From: Myxococcales bacterium
Lineage (GTDB): Bacteria > Myxococcota_A > Bradymonadia > UBA7976 > UBA1532
Reading direction: 5' to 3'
NCBI GenBank assembly: GCA_020633465.1
Contig: JACKDN010000005.1
Coordinates: 124,001 to 188,000, forward strand
Length of the DNA: 64,000 bases
Shown here one piece after another: positions 42,773-51,237 of this stretch; positions within the stretch are counted from its first letter, which is position 1, and every line of letters starts with the position of its first letter. The translations under genes were made by a program, and so were the position numbers. The notes below the pieces were generated by a model that did not search any database, was not told the DNA's origin, and saw only the letters and a program-made list of their open reading frames with translations.

Positions 42773-43606
42773 ATGGCCGACAGCGCTCCGACCGACCCCG
42801 CCAAGGGCGGGCCCATCGACCTGCCGGGCGGCCCCACCGCCGTCCTCTGTCTGCACGGGCTGACCAGCACGCCCTACGAGCTGCTGCCGGTGGCCGAGGC
42901 GCTCGCCGCGCGCGGGCACCGGGTGCGGGCGCCGCGCCTCGTGGGGCACGGCACGCGGCCCGAGGCGCTGCAGCACACCCGCTGGGGCGACTGGCTGGCG
43001 ACCGCGCGCCGCGCCTTCGACGCGCTGGCCGCCGAGCACGACCAGGTGTTCGTCGTCGGCCTGTCGATGGGGGCGCTGTGCGGCATCGTCGTCGCGCAGG
43101 AGCGCGGCGATCGCGTGGCCGGCCTGGTGGCGATGGCGACCCCGCTGCAGCTCGCGTTCAAGCAGCAGACCGTCCTGGCCCTCGCGCGCCGCCTGCCCCT
43201 GGCCGACGCGGTGCCCTTCGTGCCCAAGAAGGGCGGCCCCGACGTCTCGGACGCCGCCATCGCCGCCGCGATGCCCAACTACGATCGCGTACCGCTGGCC
43301 GCCGCGAGCAGCCTGCTCGAGGGGCAGGCGCAGGCGCGCGACCGCGTCGCTCGCCTGGCCGTGCCGGTGCTGGTGCAGCACGGCCGCTACGATCACGTCG
43401 CCCCGGTGCACAACGCCCACGATCTGATGGACCGCCTGCACACCCGGCACCGCCGCCTGGTGGTGTACCCGCGCAGCTGGCACATCCTGTCGCTGGACGT
43501 CGAGCACGAGGCGGTGGCGCGCGACGTGGTCGCCTTCGTCGACGATCCGCCGGCCTTCTGCGCCGCCGGCCCCACGCCCCACCCGCGCACGGAGTCCCCC
43601 GCATGA
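42773..43606 (+). CDS. Alpha/beta hydrolase, carboxylesterase/monoacylglycerol lipase-like
   Basis: 277 residues. The fold is shown by AVLCLHGLTSTPYEL (oxyanion HG), nucleophile elbow GLSMG (Ser), Asp in HGRYDHVAP and catalytic His in SWHILSLDVE. The arrangement resembles Bacillus carboxylesterase Est30 and bacterial monoacylglycerol lipases, which release fatty acids from short esters or monoglycerides. Its stop overlaps the glycerol kinase start by 4 bp; freeing glycerol from glycerides and then phosphorylating it would be a coherent two-step pathway (inference). Cytoplasmic, no signal peptide. Confidence 0.9.
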   Translation: MADSAPTDPAKGGPIDLPGGPTAVLCLHGLTSTPYELLPVAEALAARGHRVRAPRLVGHGTRPEALQHTRWGDWLATARRAFDALAAEHDQVFVVGLSMGALCGIVVAQERGDRVAGLVAMATPLQLAFKQQTVLALARRLPLADAVPFVPKKGGPDVSDAAIAAAMPNYDRVPLAAASSLLEGQAQARDRVARLAVPVLVQHGRYDHVAPVHNAHDLMDRLHTRHRRLVVYPRSWHILSLDVEHEAVARDVVAFVDDPPAFCAAGPTPHPRTESPA

Positions 43607-45081
43607 GCCGCTACGTCCTCGCCATCGACCAGGGCACCACCGGCAGCACCGTGCTGGTGCTCGACGCCGATCTGCGCGTCCGCGGCCGCCACACCGAGGA
43701 GTTCCCGCAGATCTTCCCGCAGCCCGGCTGGGTGGAGCACGATCCCGAGGCGATCATGGCGTCGGTGCAGGCGGCCCTGATCGGCGCGCTGAAGGACGCG
43801 GGCGTCGACCCGGGCGACATCGCCGGCATCGGCATCACCAACCAGCGCGAGACGACCGTGCTGTGGGATCGGCAGACGGGCCGCGCCGTGCACAACGCCA
43901 TCGTCTGGCAGTGCCGCCGCACGGCCGACCGCTGCCGCGCGCTGAAGGACGCCGGCCACGAGGCGCTGTTCCGCGCGCGGACCGGCCTCGTGCTCGACCC
44001 CTACTTCTCGGGCACCAAGCTGGCCTGGCTGCTGAGCCACGTCGGCGGCGCCCGCGCGCAGGCCGAGAAGGGGGCGCTGGCCTTCGGCACCATCGACACC
44101 TTCCTCGTCTGGCGCCTCACCGGCGGCGCGGCGCACGTCACCGACGCCAGCAACGCCAGCCGCACCCTGATGATGAACCTCGAGACGCTCGACTGGGACG
44201 ACGACCTGCTGCAGGTGCTCGGCGTGCCGCGCGGCGTCCTGCCCGCCGTCCGCGGCTGCAGCGAGATCTACGGCACCACCCGCGACTTCCCCGGCCTGCC
44301 CGACGGCATCCCCGTGGCGGGCATGGCGGGCGACCAGCAGGCCGCCCTCTTCGGCCAGGCCTGCTTCGACGTGGGCGAGGCGAAGTGCACCTACGGCACC
44401 GGCGCCTTCCTGCTGATGAACACCGGCGCCGAGCCCGTGCCCAGCACCAACGGCATGCTGACCACCGTGGGCTGGAAGCTGGGCGACCGCGTCACCTACG
44501 CGCTCGAGGGCAGCGCGTTCATCGCCGGCGCCGCCGTGCAGTGGCTGCGCGACGGGCTGGGGTTGATCCAGAAGGCCAGCGACATCGAGGGCCTCGCTCG
44601 GCAGGTGCCCGACAGCGGCGGCGTCTACTTCGTGCCCGCCCTGACCGGCCTGGGCGCCCCGCACTGGAAGGCCGACGCGCGCGGCCTGATCTGCGGCCTC
44701 ACCCGGGGCACCACCCGCGCCCACCTCGCGCGCGCCGCGCTCGAGGGCATCGCCTTCCAGAACCACGACATCCTGCGCGCCATGGAGGCCGATCTCGGCA
44801 AGCGCCTCACCGCGCTCAAGGTCGACGGGGGGGCGGCGGCCAATGATCTGCTGATGCAGTTCCAGGCCGATCTGCTCGGCGTCGAGATCGTCCGCCCGGC
44901 CATGCTCGAGACCACCGCCCTCGGCGCGGCCTTCCTGGCCGGCCTCGCCGTCGGCGTCTGGCCCGATCTCGACGCGGTGCGCCAGAGCTGGCGCGAGGAT
45001 CGCCGCTTCCACCGCGATCTGCCCGACGCCGCCGTCGCCCGCCACCTCGCCGGCTGGAACGCCGCCGTCGCCCGCGCCTGA
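43603..45081 (+). CDS. glpK: Glycerol kinase
   Basis: 492 residues, typical length. It phosphorylates glycerol with ATP to glycerol-3-phosphate in the cytoplasm. FGGY-family signatures: YVLAIDQGTTGSTVLVLD, GWVEHDPEAI, TNQRETTVLWDR, WQCRRTADRC, MAGDQQAALFGQ, YGTGAFLLMNTG, and LKVDGGAAANDLLMQFQAD. The ATG overlaps the hydrolase stop (ATGA). No glycerol facilitator (glpF) or glpD is nearby; gpsA at 15070 serves the same metabolite pool. A GC hairpin with a GTC run follows the stop. Confidence 0.97.
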   Translation: MSRYVLAIDQGTTGSTVLVLDADLRVRGRHTEEFPQIFPQPGWVEHDPEAIMASVQAALIGALKDAGVDPGDIAGIGITNQRETTVLWDRQTGRAVHNAIVWQCRRTADRCRALKDAGHEALFRARTGLVLDPYFSGTKLAWLLSHVGGARAQAEKGALAFGTIDTFLVWRLTGGAAHVTDASNASRTLMMNLETLDWDDDLLQVLGVPRGVLPAVRGCSEIYGTTRDFPGLPDGIPVAGMAGDQQAALFGQACFDVGEAKCTYGTGAFLLMNTGAEPVPSTNGMLTTVGWKLGDRVTYALEGSAFIAGAAVQWLRDGLGLIQKASDIEGLARQVPDSGGVYFVPALTGLGAPHWKADARGLICGLTRGTTRAHLARAALEGIAFQNHDILRAMEADLGKRLTALKVDGGAAANDLLMQFQADLLGVEIVRPAMLETTALGAAFLAGLAVGVWPDLDAVRQSWREDRRFHRDLPDAAVARHLAGWNAAVARA

Positions 45082-45085
45082 TCAT

Positions 45086-45134
45086 GCGCGGTCGTGGTCG
45101 TCGTCGTCGTCGTGAGCGGCGAAGACGACCGCGC
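45086..45134 (+). terminator. Candidate hairpin after glpK with GTC simple repeat
   Basis: Perfect 10-bp inverted repeat GCGCGGTCGT (45086-45095) / ACGACCGCGC (45125-45134). The 29-base loop holds a run of GTC triplets (about 45097-45112) that could re-pair with the 3' arm. It lies 4 bp after the glpK stop; no T-run. Confidence 0.35.
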
Positions 45135-45159
45135 CCCGCCCCCGAGCGACCGCCCGCGG

Positions 45160-45188
45160 TTGCATCGCCCGGGCCGGCCACCTAGATT
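45160..45188 (+). promoter_or_regulatory. Sigma-70-like promoter of the lspA-lgt-lgt operon
   Basis: TTGCAT (45160-45165), 17-bp spacer, TAGATT (45183-45188), 31 bp before the lspA ATG. One of the best matches to consensus in the window. Confidence 0.55.
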
Positions 45189-45219
45189 GTCCCGACCCTC
45201 AACGGCCCCCCCTCCGCCC

Positions 45220-45774
45220 ATGCGTCGCTATCTGCTCCTCGCGCTCGGCTCGATCTTCGTGGTCGTCGCCGATCAGCTGACCAAGATCTGGGCGGTGAGC
45301 GCGCTGTCGCTGTCGCCCCCCGGCGGCCTGCCGGAGGACGCCAGCCACATCCTGAGCCGGGTGCAGGTGGTCTTCGACGGCTGGTTCAACTTCAAGCTGG
45401 CCGGCAACAAGGGCGCCGCGTGGGGCCTGTTCCGCACCCTGCCCGAGAGCTGGCGCGTCCCCTTCTTCGTCATCATCGGCTTGGTGGCCATCGGCGTGAT
45501 CGTCACGCTCTACCGGCGCGCCCACGGCCAGCGCCTGCTGCGCTGGGCGCTGACGCTCATCCTCGGCGGCGCCGTCGGCAACCTGATCGACCGGGTGCGC
45601 CTCGGCTTCGTCGTCGACTTCATCGACTGGTACTACGGCGAGGCCCACTGGCCCACGTTCAACATCGCCGACGTCGCCATCTCGGTCGGCGTCGGGCTGC
45701 TGGTGGTCGACATGATCGTGCAGGGCCGCAGCGCCGCCGACGCCGCCGACGATCCGGCGAAGGCGACCGACTGA
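45220..45774 (+). CDS. lspA: Lipoprotein signal peptidase (signal peptidase II)
   Basis: 184 residues, four membrane helices. Aspartic protease of the inner membrane that cleaves prolipoproteins before the lipidated Cys. Catalytic Asp124 is in GNLIDRV and Asp151 in FNIADVAI; the NKGAAWGLF segment is also conserved. A longer periplasmic loop after helix 1 (SLSPPGGLPEDASHILSRVQ) is slightly extended. It is followed by two lgt-type genes, so the two steps of lipoprotein maturation are encoded together, suited to an organism with the many lipoproteins seen here. Confidence 0.96.
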   Translation: MRRYLLLALGSIFVVVADQLTKIWAVSALSLSPPGGLPEDASHILSRVQVVFDGWFNFKLAGNKGAAWGLFRTLPESWRVPFFVIIGLVAIGVIVTLYRRAHGQRLLRWALTLILGGAVGNLIDRVRLGFVVDFIDWYYGEAHWPTFNIADVAISVGVGLLVVDMIVQGRSAADAADDPAKATD

Positions 45775-45801
45775 GCGCCCCGCCGCCGGACTGAGAGAAT
45801 C

Positions 45802-46830
45802 GTGCGCCCGATCCTGTTCGAGATCGGGGACTTCACCCTCCCCAGCTATTACACCCTGCTGACGCTGGGCTTCCTGGCGGCGGTCTTCCTCGCCTGGCGC
45901 GAGGCGCCCCGCAAGGGCATCGACCCCGACGACCTGCTCGACATGGCGCTCTACGCGCTGATCGCCGGCCTGCTGGGCGCCCGCCTGCTGCACGTCTTCG
46001 CCGACGGCTACTTCTGGGATTACGTGCACCTGTGCACCGATCCCCTGCAGGTCGAGGTGCCCAGCTTCATCCACGTGCCCTGCGCCACCGACGCCGACTG
46101 CGTCGCGGCGGACGCCGGCGCGCTGTGCCACCCGGACACCGGCCGCTGCCACCCCGCCCGCGACTGCCTCGCCGCCCTGAAGTTCTGGCACGGCGGCCTG
46201 GCCTTCCTCGGCGGCTTCCTGGGCGCGGTGGCCGTGTGCTTCGTGTTCCTGCGCCGGCGCGGCATCCCCTTCCTGAAGGCCGCCGATCTGGCCAGCTTCG
46301 GCGTGCCCCTCGGCCTCGGCGTGGGCCGCCTGGGCTGCCTGCTCAGCGGCTGCTGCTACGGCCAGCCCACCACCGGCCCCCTCGGCCTGCGCTTCACCGG
46401 CTTCGTCACCCGCGCCGGCCCCGATCTGACCTGCCCGCCCAACTACGATCTGCTGCGCGACACCCCGCAGGGCCCCCTGTGCGCCTTCGGCCGCCCCGCC
46501 TTCCTCGACCACGCCGAGCACGGCCTGCTCGAGCTCGGCGCCGACCACAGCCTGCCGGTGCACCCCACGCAGGCCTACGAGGCCGCCTTCGCCCTCGCCC
46601 TGTTCGCGTTCTTCTACTTCTGGCGCCGCCGCCGGATCCGCTTCGATGGCCAGGGCATCTGGGAGTTCTGCGTGGCCTACCCCATCGGCCGCTTCGTCAT
46701 CGAGTTCTTCCGGGCCGACGACCGCGGCCTGTGGCTGGGCGACACCCTGTCGACCAGCCAGTTGATCGCGATCCCGGTGGTGGCCTACGCCCTCGTGCGA
46801 CTCCGGCGCGGCCACCGGGAGGCGAGCTGA
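45802..46830 (+). CDS. Prolipoprotein diacylglyceryl transferase-like protein 1
   Basis: 342 residues from GTG 45802. Lgt attaches diacylglycerol to the Cys of prolipoproteins. Seven membrane helices can be drawn. Family segments: FWHGGLAFLGGF, GVGRLGCLLSGCCYGQPT, HPTQAYEA and YPIGRFVIEFFRADD (the Arg/Glu pair matching E. coli R239/E243). At the position of E. coli His103 there is Leu, and Asn146 is replaced by Cys, as in the GCCxGKPT-type subfamily. A 40-residue periplasmic loop (about residues 75-116) with six Cys (CTDPLQ, CATDADC, CHPDTGRC, RDC) is inserted after helix 2, a lineage-style disulphide module. 27 bp after lspA. Confidence 0.9.
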   Translation: MRPILFEIGDFTLPSYYTLLTLGFLAAVFLAWREAPRKGIDPDDLLDMALYALIAGLLGARLLHVFADGYFWDYVHLCTDPLQVEVPSFIHVPCATDADCVAADAGALCHPDTGRCHPARDCLAALKFWHGGLAFLGGFLGAVAVCFVFLRRRGIPFLKAADLASFGVPLGLGVGRLGCLLSGCCYGQPTTGPLGLRFTGFVTRAGPDLTCPPNYDLLRDTPQGPLCAFGRPAFLDHAEHGLLELGADHSLPVHPTQAYEAAFALALFAFFYFWRRRRIRFDGQGIWEFCVAYPIGRFVIEFFRADDRGLWLGDTLSTSQLIAIPVVAYALVRLRRGHREAS

Positions 46831-46832
46831 CG

Positions 46833-47774
46833 ATGCACCCGATCTGGTTCAACCTGTTCGGCTACCCCATCCACCTCTACGCGGTGATGATCGCGACGGG
46901 CTTCGTGGTGGGCATCTGGCTGGCCACCCGCTACGCCGAGCGCGTCGGCTACGACCGCGACCTGGTGCTCGATCTGTGCTGGTGGATCCTCGTGGCCGGC
47001 CTGGTGGGCAGCCGCGTCCTGTTCATCGTCGTGAACTGGGACCAGTACTACTACCCCTGCGTCGACGTGGCGTACTTCAACCAGCTGTACCCCGACGACG
47101 CGATCAGCGAGCCCGACTGTACGCGCCTGCTGCGCTTCTGGAACGGCGGCCTGGTGTTCCTCGGCGGCGTCATCGGCGCGGTGCTGATCATCATCTGGTT
47201 CATGCGCCGCGAGCGCCTGCCCATCCTGCCGATGACCGACGTGCTCATCCCGTCGCTGGCCATCGGTCAGTTCTTCGGCCGCCTGGGCTGCCTGGCGGCG
47301 GGCTGCTGCTGGGGCAAGCCGACCGGCACGGGCTGGGGGCTGACCTTCCCCCCGCGCTCGATGGTGTTCCACCAGCACCTCGACGAGGGGCTGTTGACCG
47401 CCGCCGCCGATCACAGCCTGCCCGTGCACGCCACCCAGCTGTACGACAGCCTCGTCGGCCTGCTGCTGTTCGGCGTGCTGATCTGGATCCGCCAGCGCAA
47501 GCGCTACCACGGCCAGGTGTTCGTCTGGTGGTTGCTGCTGTACCCCCTGGCGCGCAGCACCATCGAGCTGTTCCGCGGCGACGACGCCGAGCGCGGCTTC
47601 GTGTTCCAGGTGATCAGCGAGCCCCTCAACCAGCTGCTGGGCCTGCCGACCGGCAGCGTCACCTTCCTGTCGACCAGCCAGCTCATCAGCCTGTGCATCG
47701 TCGGCGGCGCCCTGGTGCTGCGCCACTACGCCCGCAAGCGCGCGACGTTGACCCCTGCCCCGGCGGACACCTAG
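46833..47774 (+). CDS. Prolipoprotein diacylglyceryl transferase-like protein 2
   Basis: 313 residues, ATG with GGGAGG nine bases upstream, 2 bp after the preceding stop. Paralogue of the previous gene: FWNGGLVFLGGV, FFGRLGCLAAGCCWGKPT, HATQLYDS, YPLARSTIELFRGDD. It has only a short loop after helix 2, with two Cys (YPCVDVAYF, EPDCTRLL). Leu again occupies the E. coli His103 position. Either could be the housekeeping Lgt; this one has the more standard length and so is the better candidate. Tandem duplication with divergence of the periplasmic loop is the simplest explanation. Confidence 0.9.
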   Translation: MHPIWFNLFGYPIHLYAVMIATGFVVGIWLATRYAERVGYDRDLVLDLCWWILVAGLVGSRVLFIVVNWDQYYYPCVDVAYFNQLYPDDAISEPDCTRLLRFWNGGLVFLGGVIGAVLIIIWFMRRERLPILPMTDVLIPSLAIGQFFGRLGCLAAGCCWGKPTGTGWGLTFPPRSMVFHQHLDEGLLTAAADHSLPVHATQLYDSLVGLLLFGVLIWIRQRKRYHGQVFVWWLLLYPLARSTIELFRGDDAERGFVFQVISEPLNQLLGLPTGSVTFLSTSQLISLCIVGGALVLRHYARKRATLTPAPADT

Positions 47775-47777
47775 ATT
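47748..47777 (+). promoter_or_regulatory. Sigma-70-like promoter of the Asp/Pro-rich lipoprotein gene
   Basis: TTGACC (47748-47753), 18-bp spacer, TAGATT (47772-47777), inside the end of the second lgt gene. The -10 ends 7 bp before ATG 47785: probably leaderless. Confidence 0.5.
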
Positions 47778-47784
47778 GGCCGGG

Positions 47785-48537
47785 ATGCGCCGCCTCATCC
47801 TCGTCGCCAGCGCCCTGGCCGCCGGCTGCAGCCTGGGCCTCGACTTCGATCGCGACTACCCGGGTCAGGGCGGGATCATCACGCCGGACGTCGGCGGCGG
47901 GGACGTCGGCGGCGGAGACGCCGCCTCGCTGGACGCGGACGTGCGCGACAGCGCGACCGAGCGACGGGACGCCGCGCCGATGACGCGCCGCGACGGCGGC
48001 CGGCCCCGCCGCGACGCCGCCCCGCCGGTGCGCGACGCCGCCCCGCCGCCGCCCGACATGGGCTCACCCGACGTCCGCGAGGCCTGCGAGCTGACCTGCA
48101 GCACCCTGGCCACCTGCCTGCGCCGCGCCGACGCGCCCAACGGGGGCGCCGCCTGCCCCGGCCTGGCGCTGGATCCCAACAACGCCGCGTTCTTCGAGGG
48201 CGCCTGCGTCGCGCTCTGCGTCACCGGCGGCACGCGCGGCCTCGAGCCCGGCACGGATCTCAGCGAGGTCGACTGCGCGCCGCTGGCCGCCAACGAAGAC
48301 TTCGAGTCGGTGTGCAGCCAGGGCAGCATGTGCGCCGATCAGCAGTGCCCCGGCGTGAACAACCCGTTCAGCCTGTGCACCGAGGCCGGCCTGCTGCGCA
48401 ACCAGTGCCTGCAGAGCTGCCAGGCCCAACGCGAGAACTACTGGCGCTGCCTGGGCCAGCAGTACGTGCTGCAGTCGGGGCGCGCCGGGGGCCCGGGGTG
48501 CGCGCCCTACGACAGCTGCGACCGCTTCTTCGAGTAG
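47785..48537 (+). CDS. Cys-rich lipoprotein with Asp/Pro/Arg linker
   Basis: 250 residues from ATG 47785 (MRRLILVASALAAGC): signal with lipobox LAAGC. A TTG three codons earlier is in frame but lies in the -10 element. Residues about 30-95 are a low-complexity spacer (VGGGDVGGGDAASLDADVRD, DAAPPVRDAAPPPPDMG), a typical myxobacterial surface spacer. The C-terminal domain has 14 Cys in paired spacing (CELTCSTLATCLRR, CVALCVTGG, CADQQCPG, CLQSCQAQ) and is surely disulphide-bonded outside the cytoplasm. Function unknown. Follows the lgt genes. Confidence 0.8.
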   Translation: MRRLILVASALAAGCSLGLDFDRDYPGQGGIITPDVGGGDVGGGDAASLDADVRDSATERRDAAPMTRRDGGRPRRDAAPPVRDAAPPPPDMGSPDVREACELTCSTLATCLRRADAPNGGAACPGLALDPNNAAFFEGACVALCVTGGTRGLEPGTDLSEVDCAPLAANEDFESVCSQGSMCADQQCPGVNNPFSLCTEAGLLRNQCLQSCQAQRENYWRCLGQQYVLQSGRAGGPGCAPYDSCDRFFE

Positions 48538-48543
48538 GCGAGA

Positions 48544-49398
48544 TCAGAACAGCTGGGCAGCCAGCCGCCGCCGCCAGGTGACCACCGCGGGATCCTCGGG
48601 ATCGCTCAGCGCGAACAGCGACAGCAGCGCCCTGCGGCCGCCGTCGTCGCGGTATTCGCGGTCGAGCTGCACCACCTTCAGGAAGGCCTCGCAGGCGTCG
48701 TCGATGCGCCCCTGGCTGGCCAGCGTGGCGCCCAGCCCGTACCACGCCTCGGCGTCCTTGGGGTGCGCTTCGATCCGCGCCCGCAGCGCGGCCTCGTCGC
48801 CGGCGTCGGCGGCGAAGTCCATCACGCCCTTCAGCCGCTGCGCCTCGTCGTAGCGCGGATCCTCCAGCGGCACCCTGGCCAACAGCGCGCCCGCCTCGTC
48901 GGTGCGCCCCTGCCCCATCGCGATCTTCGCCAGCCCGATCAGCGCGCGCGACTCGGTGGGCTGGTCGGCCAGCACGTGTCGGAAGGCCTGCTCGGCCAGG
49001 TCCGGCCGCCCGGCGGCCAGCGCCTCGTCGGCCATGTCGAGGGGATCGGCCTCCGCCTGAAGCTGGTGGCGCTCGAGCATCTGGCGGATGGCCGGCTCGG
49101 TCTGCGCGCCCTGGAAGCCGTCGACCGGCTGCCCGCCGATGACCAGGAACACGGTGGGGATGGACTGGATGCGGAAGACGCTGGCCACCTGCGGCGAGCG
49201 ATCGACGTCCACCTTCACCAGCTCGAAGGCGCCGTCGTACTCGACCGCCAGCTTCTCGAGGATGGGGCCCAGCGTCTTGCAGGGCCCGCACCACTCGGCC
49301 CAGAAGTCGACGAGGACCGGCACCTCCTGACTGCGCAGCAGCACCTTCTGCTGGAAGTCCACGTCGGTGGCGTCGATGACGTACGGGCTGGCGTGCAT
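48544..49398 (-). CDS. YbbN/CnoX-like thioredoxin-TPR protein
   Basis: 284 residues from ATG 49398 with GGAGA about 8 bases upstream; longer frames are rejected. Residues 1-110 are a thioredoxin domain with active site WCGPC (C37, C40), so unlike E. coli CnoX (which has SxxC) it keeps both redox cysteines. Residues about 120-284 are tetratricopeptide-type helices (ADEALAAGRPDLAEQAFRHV, DAEAWYGLGATLASQGRIDD). Relatives act as holdases/redox chaperones handing proteins to GroEL or DnaK under oxidative stress. Cytoplasmic; stands alone, and divergent from the aldolase gene. Confidence 0.93.
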   Translation of the reverse strand: MHASPYVIDATDVDFQQKVLLRSQEVPVLVDFWAEWCGPCKTLGPILEKLAVEYDGAFELVKVDVDRSPQVASVFRIQSIPTVFLVIGGQPVDGFQGAQTEPAIRQMLERHQLQAEADPLDMADEALAAGRPDLAEQAFRHVLADQPTESRALIGLAKIAMGQGRTDEAGALLARVPLEDPRYDEAQRLKGVMDFAADAGDEAALRARIEAHPKDAEAWYGLGATLASQGRIDDACEAFLKVVQLDREYRDDGGRRALLSLFALSDPEDPAVVTWRRRLAAQLF

Positions 49399-49541
49399 GG
49401 CCGACTCTCCGGGGTGACGATGGGGCGCAACCATAGGCACGCCCACGCGCGCCCGCAAGCCGGCACGGCGCGCGGCGTTGCGGCGCGCGCGGGCGTCTGC
49501 TACGCCTTCACCCGTCCATCGCCCGACATGGAGGTACGACC

Positions 49542-50597
49542 GTGGGCAAGTCGATCGAAGAGCTTCTCGGACACGAGGCCAAGGGCCTGCTCGAGCACCG
49601 CTGCACCACCATCCCGGCGGCGTCGCTGCACCTGCCCGGCGGCGACTTCATCGAGCGCGTGTTCGTCGACACCGACCGCCCGGTGACCGTGCTGCGCAAC
49701 CTGCGCAGCCTGTACGACCACGGCCGCCTCGCGGGCACCGGCTACGTCTCGATCCTGCCCGTCGACCAGGGCATCGAGCACTCGGCCGGCGCGTCCTTCG
49801 CGCCCAACCCGCGCTACTTCGACCCGGCCGCCATCGTCGAGCTGGCCATCGAGGCGGGCTGCAACGGCGTGGCGTCGACCCTGGGCGTCCTGGCGGCCAC
49901 CGCGCGCAAGTACGCGCACCGCATCCCCTACATCCTCAAGCTGAACCACAACGAGCTCTTGAGCTACCCCAACGCCTTCGACCAGGTGATGTTCGCCCGC
50001 GTCGAGCAGGCCTTCGAGATGGGGGCGGTGGGCGTCGGCGCGACGATCTACTTCGGCAGCCCCGAGAGCACCCGGCAGATCGTCGAGGTGTCCGAGGCCT
50101 TCGAGCGGGCGCACGAGCTGGGGCTGTTCACCATCCTGTGGTGCTACACCCGCAACAACGCCTTCAAGGTGGACGGCGTCGACTACCACACCTCGGCCGA
50201 TCTGACCGGGCAGGCCAACCACCTCGGCGTCACGATCAAGGCCGACATCATCAAGCAGAAGCTGCCCACCAACAACGGCGGCTACAACGTGCTGAAGGGC
50301 TTCGGCAAGACGCACAAGAAGGTCTACACCGAGCTGACCACCGACCACCCGATCGACCTGTGCCGCTACCAGGTGGCGAACTGCTACATGGGACGCCAGG
50401 GGCTGATCAACTCGGGCGGGGCCAGCGGCGACAACGACCTCGCCGACGCCGCGCGCACCGCGATCATCAACAAGCGCGCGGGCGGCACCGGCCTCATCCT
50501 GGGGCGCAAGGCCTTCCAGAAGCCGGTGGCCGAGGGCGTCGAGATCCTGCACACGGTGCAGGACGTCTACCTCGACGACACGATCACGGTCGCCTGA
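49542..50597 (+). CDS. fbaB: Class I fructose-bisphosphate aldolase (DhnA/FbaB type)
   Basis: 351 residues from GTG 49542 with GGAGG seven bases upstream. It interconverts fructose-1,6-bisphosphate with DHAP and glyceraldehyde-3-phosphate through a Schiff-base lysine. FbaB-like segments: YVSILPVDQGIEHSAGASF, YILKLNHNELLSYPN, GATIYFGS, LWCYTRNNAFK, and HLGVTIKADIIKQKLPTNNGGY. The last resembles the E. coli FbaB active-site region. The terminal GRKAFQKPVAEGVEILH is also family-typical. Monocistronic: it is followed by a convergent lipoprotein gene 18 bp away. Confidence 0.95.
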   Translation: MGKSIEELLGHEAKGLLEHRCTTIPAASLHLPGGDFIERVFVDTDRPVTVLRNLRSLYDHGRLAGTGYVSILPVDQGIEHSAGASFAPNPRYFDPAAIVELAIEAGCNGVASTLGVLAATARKYAHRIPYILKLNHNELLSYPNAFDQVMFARVEQAFEMGAVGVGATIYFGSPESTRQIVEVSEAFERAHELGLFTILWCYTRNNAFKVDGVDYHTSADLTGQANHLGVTIKADIIKQKLPTNNGGYNVLKGFGKTHKKVYTELTTDHPIDLCRYQVANCYMGRQGLINSGGASGDNDLADAARTAIINKRAGGTGLILGRKAFQKPVAEGVEILHTVQDVYLDDTITVA

Positions 50598-50615
50598 TCC
50601 ACGACGGCGCGCCGC

Positions 50616-51194
50616 TCACGGCGCGGCGGGGGGCGGCGCGCGATCCGGCTGCCCCCAGTACTTCACCTCGACGTCGGTCATGTCGACGCCCAGCTCGCGC
50701 AGGCGCAGCACCATCTGATCGAGCGCGCGGGGCGGCGGGCGGTAGTGCCCGCTCGAGTTGTTCACGTCCACCAGCTCGCCGTTGATCACGGTCATGTCGC
50801 CGGCGCAGGCGACCGGCGCGCCCGCGGTCAGCGTGGAGTGGTGCACGTGGCCCGGGCGGTGGTCGAACGAGTAGTAGATGGTGCCGTCGCCGGTCATCGC
50901 GTACATCGCGAAGCCGCCGCGCTCGGGGTGCGCCTCGATGTCGGGATCGAGCGGGCGGCCCTCGAGGTCGACCAGCTTGCCGTCGCGCACGCGCAGGACG
51001 TGCGCCGCCCGTTTGGCATCGTCCCAGTAGGCCACGGTGTCACCCGTCTCACCCTCGCCGCGCTCTTCGCCGACGTATTGCGGGTGCAGCGCGAACACCT
51101 CGAAGCGGTCGGCGGGCGCTCGGGGGGCGCCGCCGCAGGCCGCCAGCGCGAGGCCGAGCAGGGCGAGGGTGAAGAGCGTTCGGGCGCGAATCAT
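50616..51194 (-). CDS. Lipoprotein with SGHYRP-type C-terminal motif
   Basis: 192 residues. Signal MIRARTLFTLALLGLALAAC with lipobox ALAAC. The body is beta-rich (FAMYAMTGDGTIYYSFDHRP, HHSTLTAGAPVACAGDMTVI). Its end contains NNSSGHYRPPPRALDQMVLR, a pattern (INxxSGHYxP then a helix) I have seen at the C-terminus of various bacterial exported or toxin-like proteins. The function of that segment is unknown to me. Envelope-located by its lipobox. Divergent from the ABC exporter gene. Confidence 0.75.
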   Translation of the reverse strand: MIRARTLFTLALLGLALAACGGAPRAPADRFEVFALHPQYVGEERGEGETGDTVAYWDDAKRAAHVLRVRDGKLVDLEGRPLDPDIEAHPERGGFAMYAMTGDGTIYYSFDHRPGHVHHSTLTAGAPVACAGDMTVINGELVDVNNSSGHYRPPPRALDQMVLRLRELGVDMTDVEVKYWGQPDRAPPPAAP

Positions 51195-51237
51195 GGTTCA
51201 TTGACCCCGAAGCCCCCCAAAAGAGCAAGTGGGGTTT

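Noticed and set aside
45091..45116. GTC repeat as a possible CRISPR or mobile-element end
   Set aside because: Only a simple triplet run in a short gap; no spacers, no repeats elsewhere, no transposase.
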